Of a DNA stretch of 64,000 nucleotides, positions 10,117 to 19,684 are shown piece after piece (position 1 is the stretch's first letter; each line of letters opens with the position of its first letter). The notes below the pieces were generated by a model. That model saw only the letters and a list, made by a program, of their open reading frames with translations, did not search any database and was not told the origin of the DNA. Source of the DNA: Blepharisma stoltei (taxonomy: Eukaryota > Ciliophora > Heterotrichea > Heterotrichida > Blepharismidae); assembly GCA_914767885.1 (NCBI GenBank), contig CAJZBQ010000054.1, positions 971,501 through 1,035,500 on the forward strand, written 5' to 3'. The translations under genes and the position numbers were made by a program.

Positions 10117-10478
10117 GTTGTTTGAGCACAGGGCTCAATAGTCGGAAAACATTGAGATTGGTGCGCGACATTGGTGGAGAGGAATAAAATAAACAACATA
10201 TAGAAATGTACGTAAAAGCAGTTGCATGATGCTGCTATTTAATTATTAGATATTAATTCGCCAATAGTGTCATATCAAAACTAAATCACATAAGAAAATA
10301 AACTAAGCTTAGTTATGCAAAAATTGTAGTTTTTAATTATGATGGGGAAAATTTTTCTTTAGAAGCTTATAGAGGTTATATTAGAAATCAATAGAATTTC
10401 TAAGAAATATTTTTTATATACATAAGTCCTCAACTTCCACACTTTCTATAAGACTGACAGCGAAATCTCTATTAAAAT
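10117..10478. other. Upstream region of TSG101
   Basis: No coding frame is seen. The first 80 bases are less AT-rich than the rest (around GGTGCGCGACATTGG), but no feature could be identified. Confidence 0.4.
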
Positions 10479-11510
10479 ATGGCATATCAATATCAAAACT
10501 TTACAGTGGAATCTGCTATAATGCAGTGCCACTATGAGCCTCAATGCAAGCCTTACATTGTCAACGAGCTTCACCAAGTCATAATGAAATACCCTAGCTT
10601 AAGTGCAAGGCCTACTCCTCTTATGATCAGCAATCAAAGCTTTACCTTCATTTGTCTAGATGGGACTTTGCCTATCCCGTTCAAGCAAAATTATTATAAC
10701 ATTCCAGTCCGCATTATTTATCCTAATCAATACCCTCATTATGCTCCGTTAGTCAGAGTTATTCCGTCAGCTGAAATGATTATTAAGCCCTCAGAATACA
10801 TAGATGAGGATGGAAATGTAAAGCTGGACCTATTTAGGAGCTGAAGCTATCAGAGAAATACCTTTAACATAATTGACGAGGTTGTTAGAGCCTTTTCTAT
10901 CAAAATGCCAGTTTTCAAAAAATCAAACAACCCAAGCAATGTTTCTCCAGCGCAGCCAAATATAATCCCTCCTCAGCAGGCAAGCAGAATGGCACAGGAG
11001 CCTCAAAGCCAGAATCAGCAAGCTGGAGCTTTGTCTCAGACAACTATTCAAAAACTGAATGATACTTATAGAAAAGTTATCAAAGAATTGACGACCGAGA
11101 TCGACGAATTAAAAATCGAGAATGTGAATTTAGAAAAAATGAAAAACGAAATAGTCGCTGCAGGAAGCCAAACAAGCCAAGAATTTTCTAGCCATTTCAA
11201 AGAAGGACAAATCAGAGGAGAAATCAACAGAATCAATGACTGGATTATTGAAGCTAATAATTTTAGCACTGAAAATTGGAAACCAGAGGATTACTTGGAG
11301 TTTAATAATGAATACGCAAATCAATACTTGCAGGCTAAAAGTGCAGAGCTTGCGTACGGGGAATTGATAAATAATATTGTTTCTGGGTTTAATTCGGGAG
11401 TCATTCAAGCTCAGGATATGGTGAAGTCTATTAAAGATTTGTCGACGAAACAGTTTATGGCAGCAAGATTAAAGGAGAAAATTATGAAGGCTGGAGGAAT
11501 TGCAGGATAA
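10479..11510 (+). CDS. TSG101: ESCRT-I subunit TSG101/Vps23
   Basis: One continuous gene of 343 residues once TGA at 10842 is read as Trp. Residues 15-145 form a UEV domain (catalytically dead E2 fold): PLMISNQSFTFICLDGTLPI, PVRIIYPNQYPHYAPLVRVI and the W-S-Y turn after DLFRS. A Pro/Gln-rich linker follows, then a coiled coil (about 190-260) and a C-terminal steadiness-box region. TSG101 binds ubiquitinated cargo and PTAP-type motifs on endosomes as part of ESCRT-I. No intron or insert is seen. Confidence 0.85.
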
Positions 11511-11967
11511 GAGAAAAGAAATTTATTAAAATAATTATAATCTTTTGATTTATATTGGGTTGGATGTTGAAGTTAAGTAATTAGATAGTGCCTAATAAGC
11601 TTAATTTTTATAAAAAATTGTAATAAATTGAAGTTATTTGTTAAGAATTTATTGAGCAAGAAACCTCAATTGAGTATTTTATATTCTCAAAAAATTCTAA
11701 TAAATAGTTTTCACTAAAACGTTATCAAGCAATATTCTAGATCCACTCAAATAAATAAAATTTTTCCCATATTCTAATCTATGTCTACTTCACAATATTT
11801 TCCTCTCCAAATTACCCACAAATCTCATATTTAATTTTTCGCCAATCCTACAAACCAAAAAATCCTGACCTCTCACCTTGTTTCCCTCTTATTTCCCATG
11901 CCCCAAATCTTCTAGAAATTTCTCTATCTTCTCTATCTCCCGTTTTTACCTTCCATAATCCATATTT
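11511..11967. other. Intergenic, no feature seen
   Basis: AT-rich spacer. The final 150 bases before the calcyphosin ATG are pyrimidine-rich (many CCC/CTCT runs), which may be promoter-related, but no specific motif is claimed. Confidence 0.4.
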
Positions 11968-12555
11968 ATGCAGGCCCAACAACGTGGAGTAGTAGAAGTA
12001 CTCGCAGCAGTCAGACAACAGCTAGAAAAGCGTGGCGCTCGTGGCATTCGTGAGCTAGGTCGTACTTTTAGAGCCCTAGACTCTTTCGACGGCAACAAAA
12101 AGGTCGATCCTCAAGAGTTCGCCGTTGGTCTCAGAGAAAATGGGGTCGTTTTATCATCAGCTGAATGTTCAATCCTTTTCAGGTATTTTGACAAAGACGG
12201 TGATGGGAGTGTCAACTTTGACGAATTTCTGGTAGGGATAAGAGGCTCCCCTAACGCCAGAAGACAAGCGCTTATTGATAAAGCCTTTCTGAAATTCGAC
12301 CGTGATGGCAACGGTTACATTGATGCCGCTGATCTAAGGGGTGTTTATAATTGCCAGTTCCATCCTAAGGTACAAAGAGGACAAATGACTGAAGACCAAG
12401 CCTTGACGGAATTTTTAAGCAGTTTTAATGACAGAAATAGAGATGGGAGAATAACGAAAGATGAATGGGATGAATATTATGCAGCAGTTAGCTCGTCGAT
12501 TGATAATGATGACCACTTTGTGCAGCTTATGAAGACAGCCTGGAGACTTGATTAA
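11968..12555 (+). CDS. Calcyphosin-like EF-hand protein
   Basis: Complete 195-residue ORF. Four EF-hand loops are visible: DSFDGNKKVDPQE (weak), DKDGDGSVNFDE, DRDGNGYIDAAD and DRNRDGRITKDE. The N-terminal RGARGIRELGRTFR and the overall spacing match calcyphosin/calcyphosine-like proteins. Loops 2 and 3 have a full set of calcium ligands. In ciliates these proteins are often ciliary or axonemal, which is inference here. Codon use is GC-richer than in most neighbours. Confidence 0.85.
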   Translation: MQAQQRGVVEVLAAVRQQLEKRGARGIRELGRTFRALDSFDGNKKVDPQEFAVGLRENGVVLSSAECSILFRYFDKDGDGSVNFDEFLVGIRGSPNARRQALIDKAFLKFDRDGNGYIDAADLRGVYNCQFHPKVQRGQMTEDQALTEFLSSFNDRNRDGRITKDEWDEYYAAVSSSIDNDDHFVQLMKTAWRLD

Positions 12556-13010
12556 GAAAGTTTAATTCTTAAATTTCATTAACTAAATTATTGAAAGAAA
12601 GGTTTTAATCTTTTGATACTTTTAGTATAAGACATAATAGATTGTAAAAGTATTATATCGATCTAGATAAGTAAGGGTGTAGCTGGCTTAGGAGATATTA
12701 AGATTAAGTTTATATGAATATAACTGTCTTCGTTATTTTATCTCAGTTAAAAATGAAACCTTACCTAGTTATTTAAAATTTATTCTAATCTTCTGTGATT
12801 ATGATATACAACCGACTTAATTGTTTATAAGTTCAAGCAAACTATTTTTTTCACACAAAAAATTATAAACTATCTGAAGTTTAGCTAGCTTTAAATAAAA
12901 ACTTATCATAAATATTGAGGGGCATATAGGAGACAGCACTTATCCAAGCAAACTGCTGATGTCATCAGACAAAATCAATAATTTAAAATTTCCTTAAAAT
13001 TTGTTTAACA
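12556..13010. other. Intergenic, no feature seen
   Basis: AT-rich spacer between two genes in the same direction; no coding frame or repeat recognised. Confidence 0.4.
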
Positions 13011-14216
13011 ATGGAGAGTGATCACACCCTCGAGCGCAGCTACAAAATTAACGCGATGCAGGTTTTACACCGAGAAATTTCACAGGTATAATCTCCACAG
13101 CTTGAAACCCAATCTTCTAACGCTTTTAAATCTTTAAAGCTTGAAAAAAATCGCCTAGAAAAACTGTCATCAAAGCTTCAATTAATTAAGCAGCAAATTG
13201 AGCATTACACTCAAGAAATACACAGAGTATCAGAAGGAATAAAAGATGCAAATTGAAAATTCACTAATTCTTTATAATTTTTTTTTAAATTATTTCTAAT
13301 TAAAAAATAAAAAATTTTTAAAAAATAATTATTTAATACGAAATTAAAGAAGTTTGCCATGATTTAAGCAAGATAAAGAATCCAAATCCTCTGATATCCA
13401 ACATATGTGAAAAGTTTATGATTGTTTTAGATCAACAAGATAGATCCTGAAAAGCATTTTTACGTACAGTAAAACATTATAATCCGCTAAAAAGCTTAAT
13501 GTGTAGTGTGAACCCAGAGATATTTAGCAAAGAGCTTATTGCTGATTTAATGCCGATTTTAAAACATCAGCAATCAATACAGCAAAAATTGCATAAAACA
13601 CATAAAAGTGTATCGGTTTTAGCTGAATGAATAAGCTATTCAGTTAGGCTAGACATTTTGCTGCCATTTTACAATTTTTATAATTATTTTTTTTTAAAAA
13701 AATTACATAAACCATTCAGTCGAATATAAAATCAAAAAAGACACCTTTGCTTCCTACAAAAAGAAACTCCCCAGTATCGAAAAAAAGCTAAAATCTCAAG
13801 TCGAAATTATTGCAGAAATAAATGCACTAATATTAACTCTTGAAGAACAAATTGCAGAAGCAAAACTAAGCATTGAGCAGTCTAAGCTCAACGAAGAAGA
13901 CACAGAAGAGCATAAATCCAGCTTTGATTGAAGCTGAAGCACTACAAAAATTAACAACATAAGCTCAAAAATCCTAGACGAAAAGACCATTAATTTTGCC
14001 CCACTTCATAAAGGAACTGCTTCAGGCGGCATTTTAAGATCTTCTTTTCTAGAAAAGAAGAAATTACAAAGAGAGTTCCCAGATTTCAATTTGAAATCAG
14101 AAGAATTGTATGTTGAAAACCCTAAAAGTTTTAGCATTGACAAAGGGACGAATTTGGATTTGGAAGGGGCAAGCGAATTGCTTGGGTGTTATAGAAGCAG
14201 ATTTTTCTGTTTTTAA
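13011..14216 (+). CDS. Coiled-coil protein resembling a dynein stalk region
   Basis: Reconstructed from ATG at 13011 with one 15-nt intron (13086-13100) and two eliminated segments (13277-13338 and about 13639-13726). The joined frame is 346 or 350 residues depending on the second junction. It has long coiled coils at both ends. Between them lies a segment with ICEKFMIVLDQQDRSW, MCSVNPEIF and VLAEWISYSV whose spacing recalls the dynein heavy-chain stalk region, but no AAA modules are present. The assignment is tentative; it could be an unrelated axonemal coiled-coil protein. Confidence 0.6.
13086..13100 (+). other. 15-nt intron
   Basis: GTATAATCTCCACAG, between CA(C/A)AG and CTTGAAACC; its removal keeps the frame of the coiled-coil gene. 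Confidence 0.85.
13277..13338 (+). other. IES, 62 bp, TA-bounded
   Basis: Almost pure A/T. Joining the TA at 13275-13276 to the TA at 13337-13338 gives TTA-TAC-GAA-ATT and restores the frame. Confidence 0.75.
13639..13726 (+). other. IES, 76 or 88 bp, junction ambiguous
   Basis: Two joins restore the frame: TA to TA (13637/13725, 88 bp) or the 7-bp direct repeat ATTCAGT (13638 and 13714, 76 bp). The sequence alone cannot choose between them. Confidence 0.65.
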
Positions 14217-14692
14217 TTAATATTATTTGATAAATTACCAACAAGAATTCTAGTAAATATAATGCTCGCCTAAGATATAATATAAACTAGAATTTCAATT
14301 AACAAACTATTTTCTTAAAAGAATTCTGATTTAGGCCACAATGGATTGTGGCATTTTCTTTTTAGCTAAAATACATCCAAATCAAAGATTCTTTTACCAC
14401 TCGTGAAAATGTGGACATTATTAGGAAAACTAAAGATTTCCTCAGGTTAAATTTATTAATCTAGCCTCTCTTATTCCCTCATCAGCCATCAGAATGTTAT
14501 TTTCACATTCCATCAAATTCTCTCTACACTCCCAGCTAGCCAATTCGCTGAACTTGCTCATCCTTTATTATAGAAATTCCTCAATCCCCACAATTCTCTA
14601 TTTTGATTGCCCAAAAATTTCAATAAATCATAAAGCTACCTTTATTTTAACCATAAATTACGTTCTATTATTATCATACATTATATTAAGTA
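14217..14692. other. Intergenic, no feature seen
   Basis: AT-rich spacer. A 68-codon frame near its 3' end (from 14494) has no domain and overlaps the next gene's start, so it is not called. Confidence 0.4.
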
Positions 14693-15292
14693 ATGAGTAA
14701 TTTTGCAACTCAAAGCTTTTCAAAGCGATTGAGAAGCCAAATTCCATATTATCAGGCTACAAATAAGGAAATAATTGAAGATCTTAAGATGATGGACATC
14801 GATTTATCTTGTCCCGCTGAAACTTTCAATAATGATAATTTACCGAGGCCTCGCAAAAGACCGAGACTACCTGTCATAGACGATGTGCAGGAAGAAAATG
14901 ACGCCATTGAAGGACTTTCAGCATTAATTTTGGTAAAAAATAAGACGAAAAAACCAATAGTCCCTGAACAAACTGAAAATAAAAAGGATTTAAAATTGCC
15001 ACAACAGCCTAAAGAAGAAGCTAAAACTCCAGCAGTGCAGATAAGGTATGATATCAGAGCACTGCAGATGGCTCAAATGCAGCAGTATTTACAATTAATG
15101 CAGTTTCAGCCTAATGCTTTTATGAATACAGGTGATTGAAGAAATATGAATTTTCCAATGCAGTATCAACATAGAACGAACCAGAATTATGCATATAATG
15201 TCATGCTGAGCAGGAAATCTGGGATTCATATAAAAATTGCCCATATGATATCTCACCATCAGAATCAGATGAATAGAAATAATGTGATCTAA
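14693..15292 (+). CDS. Unrecognised basic protein with NLS-like motif
   Basis: Reading TGA at 15137 as Trp gives a 199-residue ORF ending at TAA 15290. There is no known domain. A basic cluster PRPRKRPRLP near residue 50 looks like a nuclear localisation signal. The middle is Lys/Pro-rich and the C-terminal third is rich in Gln, Met and Asn, so it is probably disordered. No inserts are needed. Confidence 0.65.
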
Positions 15293-15475
15293 AAAATATT
15301 ATAATATTGATTTTAAATAATAATTTTAGATATTTTTTAAAAAAAAATAAATGATTTATATAGAAAAGTATAAAATCTTAAAATAGTGTATTTTTTAAAA
15401 ATAAGATTGTAGAAAATCCGAAAAATAAATTAAAAGTCCTAAAAATATTTTATTAGATTTTCAAGTTATGATAAT

Positions 15476-15937
15476 TTATATGTATTCTAATACCGGAACC
15501 CATGCAACAGTACTCAAGATAAATGAAAAAACAAACAATGTGACGTCACTTATAATTTCTATCAAAACTTCTATAAGCTTGGACAGTTTTTCTATGGTAT
15601 GAACTGGAGGTAATGGAGTCAGCAAATAAAATGATATGACTGTAATCAATTTATAAGGCAAAAGTGCCGCTAAGAAAAATGACACAATATTATATCGATA
15701 TCCAATAGCCGGTATATACCCCAATATGATTGACAAAATGATAATAATTGCATTCTTATAATTCGATGTTTTTTTCTACCTAAATCATACTTGATAAGCT
15801 TCCAAACTTTCAGCAATAATCAGTTTCTCCTTCACCGATAATTCTTGCTCTTTTTGGACTTCAACTTGGTCAGGGGTGACTCCAGCTCGAGCCAAGACTT
15901 TGGCACGTCTTCTTTCTCTGACTTCTTTTGGGTCCAT
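15476..15937 (-). CDS. GET2/CAMLG-like ER membrane protein
   Basis: Two exons joined by a 15-nt intron (15776-15790) give 148 residues. The N-terminus has a basic cluster (RERRRAKVLARAG near residue 7) followed by an acidic linker and three hydrophobic segments (about 56-75, 78-98, 122-146). A short N-terminal Arg cluster ahead of a C-terminal membrane domain is the layout of GET2/CAMLG, the ER receptor that recruits the TRC40/GET3 ATPase for tail-anchored proteins. Similarity is by architecture only, so the function is tentative. Confidence 0.6.
15776..15790 (-). other. 15-nt intron
   Basis: GTATGATTTAGGTAG on the minus strand; removal joins EAYQ to KKTSN in frame. Confidence 0.9.
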
Positions 15938-15996
15938 TTTATAAATTAATTTTAACTCAGTAATAGATAAAATATAAAGGAAAAGTTAATACCAGC

Positions 15997-18989
15997 ATGG
16001 ATTCCCCACTAAATCTAGTAGATTTTTATGACTCACGAGGAGTTGGATATTATTTGGACTATAGAACTTCTCAGCTTAGCAGCTCTCAAGCACTAGGGCA
16101 GCCTGATTTATGCTACTTTATATGTGAAACCCGCAGACCTGGGCTTATTAAATACCTAAAAAAATCCTCCACAAAGGCTTATTATCATTTTGTATATGGC
16201 CTGAATACGTCATCTTCTGAAAATATCCAGAATTATTTAAAAAGTTTTGAAAAAACCATGAAAAAATCCAAATGAAAAATTTCCACGATGTATTATTGTG
16301 TTTATGATTTATTTTCTAAATTTGACTTACGAATTGAAATAACTGGCACGGCGGAGACCCATTATTTAATTAACTGTCAGTCTAAGAGGATCCAAGCTGG
16401 AAATATACATTGGCAAGGAGCTTATGTGAGCTCTGTTTTAAGATTTTTATATACAGAACCTATCCCTGGTTCAAGGCTTTTAGATGGTCCACTAACTGTA
16501 AATGAGGTAGAAAATTTCGTTGAAATTTCAGCTCAGTTTTTAGATAGAGTTGGATTTGTGATTGGTGATAATAATGATACATGCAAATATAGAGAAAACT
16601 TGCTATTTGCGAAATTTAGTAATTATTTATTGAAATATAAAAGGTTTAAGCAGCATATATCTGTTTATAGTAAATATGATAATGTTTTTGCTATATATAA
16701 AAATATAATGTTATTATTAGAAATGCGGATAACTCATTTTTCAGAAAACTCAGCCAAAAAGACCCAATGATGGTTTTTTACTTATGCAAGTCTTATATTA
16801 AGCTTAGACGGTTTGAAGAAATCATTGACATCACGACCTGCCAAATTTCTATAACCCCATTCGCTTTTCCTTTATATTTTTTAAAAGCTTATGCCCATTA
16901 TAGGCTAAATGAATATAAAGAAGCAAGAAGTATTTTACAGTACTTAATAGAGCTGAATTTAGAAGTTTTTTGCTTCTGGGAATGCTTATGTTGGTGCTAT
17001 ATAAAGGAAAAAAAATATGAGGCAGCATTTTTATGCTTGAATTGTTTTCCGATCTATGAGTCTGAGCAAAAAAATAAGGCTGATTATCCTACAGATGATG
17101 AGCTTATGATTCCTCAAAAAATACCGACAAGCAGTGCGTGGAATATTTGGAATAGGCCGCTGAGGTTTGATTTTAAGACAAGTGATGATACAAAGCCTTG
17201 AACTAGCAGTGAAGAAGGCTCGTTAGAAAGGTTAAAATCATTGCAGTCAGCTAGATTAACCCATTGTGAAAAGAAACTATATATGCTATTTATAGTGATT
17301 AAAAATTTTTTGGATACTTTTTATTTTATATAAAAATAATAGCTATTAGAAGATTTTAAATGCTGAAAATGTGCATAAAATTTTAGTTTATATGGAAAAA
17401 CATGTGGAATGAGAAAACTTGTTAAAATTTAAAAAGAAACTTTTTATGCAGAATAATGGTGAAATTTAAATAGGAACACTTCATGAAAGAGATAAGTTTA
17501 GTATGACTAATATAAGCAGCCAAGAAATTCTTAGGAGAAATGTATCATTAGCCACTTCGGATTTTGATACAATTGGGCTGGAAAGTGAAATTCAGACGGA
17601 AGGAATTTATGATCAAAATTTTTATGGGTCAGCCATTACACCCCGTGATTATTTTATAACTCCATCAAATGATAATCGTCTAGCCCATTTAATGCACCCT
17701 TCTATGAGGACAGTCTCCAAAAAACTCACTGATTTGCTTAGCTATATGTACCTAGACCTCAAAGCTCTCTACGAATGGCAAAAACAAGCCGCAGAATCAG
17801 ATGCCTTGCAAGACCAAAACCGACGTAAATTTTAAATAGCTTCCACTCTAACAAATAAAGGAGAAATTTGAATTAGAAGAGGAGCCCTAGCAGAAAGAAT
17901 GCAAAGATCAAGACTAGCAGAAAGAGCTTATAGGCATGTCCTGGATTCTGGATTTTCTTTATATGCACTATACAGATTAATGAAGCTTAACGTAAGAAGC
18001 GGAAACCCGAAATCTGCTGTATCCTGTATTGTGCAAATCCTTAAACAAATAGAAATAGAAAAATTTATATTTGACACAGAATTTCTTCCACCCTGGCTAG
18101 GGATGATTTTAGCTGAAATTTGTAGCTCGTGTGGATATAGACAGCTGTATTCACTTGCAGTGGAAACTGAGGGGAATAATTACCCTATTTTAATGAGGTC
18201 TATAGATTAATTCTAATGAGTATCTTGAGATTATTTCAGCACTGCCAGCTCTAAAGCTTAAAATTGCTGTGGAGAAGCATCCATCAAGACCACTATAGCA
18301 TATAGGGCTTCCCCTTGAGTAGCCCGATAACGGGCTGGCTTCATCACGTTATCGGGCTATTCAAGGGAAAGCCCTATAAAATATAGTTAGTGACACTGAC
18401 TATATATTTGGTGTCATCAGCTAAATTTAACCGTGCTTAGGGTCCAAGAGCCTGATGAGCCACCTAAAGACGGCAAGTTAACTCAGTTGCTGTAAAAAAG
18501 CGTTGCCAAGCTGTGCTATAGCAGTAGAGACTCTATATTTGGTAAAGTCTGTCGGGGAGGCTTAGCCAGACACTTTTTTGGCAACCCTTAGCTGTCTGCA
18601 TCTTTTCTATAGAATTTTCCCATAGATGGCGCTGTTTGCCCTTGCCCACTGAAAATATTTTTTGGTTTGACTAAACCGTATGGTTCTAGTCGAACCAACA
18701 AATTTTCCCAGTGGGCAAATCAAGGGCAAACTGCGCCATCTATGGGAAAATTTCTATATCTGAAGACAGGAGACAGGCTGACGTCCCGAATTTTTCTTCA
18801 CTTCCTATACCTTCACATTCTGAAGTGGTGTATCACCTATGGGCCAATGCAAAAAACATCTTTTGTGATGATATCCCAATTAAGAAGAAAATCCATTTGC
18901 TCTCTCTAAAAGTATGGGATCCATACCTAGGTTGGATCAGCTTATCAGTCACCTATTACTCGCCATCTTTAAAAGTATGAGGTCTTTAG
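15997..18989 (+). CDS. ChAPs-family (Chs5p-Arf1p-binding) TPR-like protein
   Basis: A long gene with many in-frame TGA codons. Segments match the ChAPs family: N-terminal domain, TPR-like helices (MMVFYLCKSYIKLRRFEEII, RSILQYLIELNLEVFCFWECL), a WENLLKFKKKLF motif and a C-terminal part with ALAERMQRSRLAERAYRHVL. Fungal ChAPs form exomer and carry selected cargo from the Golgi. The model needs introns at 17459-17473 and 17825-17839, an IES at about 17276-17351, hairpin IESs at 18296-18537 and 18610-18758, a one-base gain in A5 at 16699-16703, and a small frame change near 18205. One TAG (near 18589) stays unexplained, so the 3' part is less certain. The last exon has LHLLSLKVWDPYLGWI-like sequence and ends TAG 18987. 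Confidence 0.65.
17276..17351 (+). other. IES, about 76 bp, AGAA direct repeats
   Basis: Joining the AGAA at 17272 to the AGAA at 17348 links HCEKK to ILNAENVHKIL in frame. The interior is AT-rich and contains stops. A 79-bp join on AAG is also in frame. Confidence 0.6.
17459..17473 (+). other. 15-nt intron
   Basis: GTGAAATTTAAATAG; removal joins FMQNN to GTLHERDKF and removes a TAA. Confidence 0.85.
17825..17839 (+). other. 15-nt intron
   Basis: GTAAATTTTAAATAG; removal joins DQNR to PSTLTNKGEIW. Confidence 0.9.
18296..18537 (+). mobile_element. Hairpin-type IES, about 242 bp
   Basis: Contains a near-perfect palindrome at 18301-18376 (arms TATAGGGCTTCCCCTTGA and its complement, loop near GGCTTCATC). 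It is followed by smaller stems: TGACAC/GTGTCA near 18390, and GTTGCCAA near 18503 paired with TTGGCAAC near 18579, which lies just past the proposed end. The exact right end is uncertain, since a TA join at 18536-18537 leaves one in-frame TAG downstream. Confidence 0.55.
18610..18758 (+). mobile_element. Hairpin IES, 149 bp
   Basis: Long inverted repeat: left arm from TATAGAATTTTCCCATAG through GGCGCTGTTTGCCCTTG, right arm its complement ending TTTCTATA, with a central spacer of about 50 bp containing a second small palindrome. Joining the TA at 18608 to the TA at 18757 keeps a coding frame. Confidence 0.7.
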
Positions 18990-19684
18990 AAGCTTTGAAA
19001 TATTGGAATACGGATGGATCACATAAAAAATAGTGTATTTTAAGCTATAATTTTATTCAAAATATTTAATTTAAATGATCTTACTTACATAGATTTTCAA
19101 AAATAATAACTATAATAAAAAAATTTCTGAATTGTTATGGATTATTATATTTTTTAATCGATTATTTCTTTATAAGTAAGAAGCATTGAAAAAGATCTGA
19201 AAATGTTTTGAGATAGCAGATGAAGAATTTATAGAATGAAAAAGACTAAAGAAACAAAAATAAGGCAGACCCTTAAAATAAGAGATAATAGTAACTATAG
19301 CCTTCATAAAACTAATATAATTAGTCAACAATTTAATGTTTTACTAAATTTTTAATGTGTTTTATATTAATAATGACTAGTTAAAGCCTCTATTATATTC
19401 GTAATTCTAGGAATAACACCAAGGATTATTTATCAATTGATATTTAACAATATCTTTTATCTTTATTATGCCCAAAGAATCTTTCAAAAATTATGTATTA
19501 TTTTTGAAGAATTTGGTGTTCTTATAGCTATGGCTCAAGGAAGAAGACACATATCCTTTAAAGACATTTTTATGGGTTTACTTCTACCAAAATAGTATTT
19601 CGATTTTACAGACTAAAAAGTTTCTTAAATCTTACATATTACCAAAAAACTAATATTAATTACACCAGCATCGAATTACTCATT
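18990..19684. other. Convergent intergenic region
   Basis: AT-rich; no coding frame supported. The first 50 bases (from 18981) resemble the sequence at about 24215-24270, which supports the latter being part of a ChAPs pseudogene. Confidence 0.4.

Noticed and set aside
14494-14700. 68-codon frame ahead of the gene at 14693
   Set aside because: Hydrophobic low-complexity translation of AT-rich DNA, overlapping the next gene's start, no family.
16636-16718. IES of about 68-80 bp in the ChAPs gene
   Set aside because: A single added base in the A5 run at 16699-16703 gives a better continuous protein (AIYKKYNVIIRNADNSFF) without deleting coding-like sequence.
18667-18980. Two overlapping plus-strand frames of 80-89 codons
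   Set aside because: They start inside the hairpin IES; only the part after 18758 is likely coding, as the end of the ChAPs gene.
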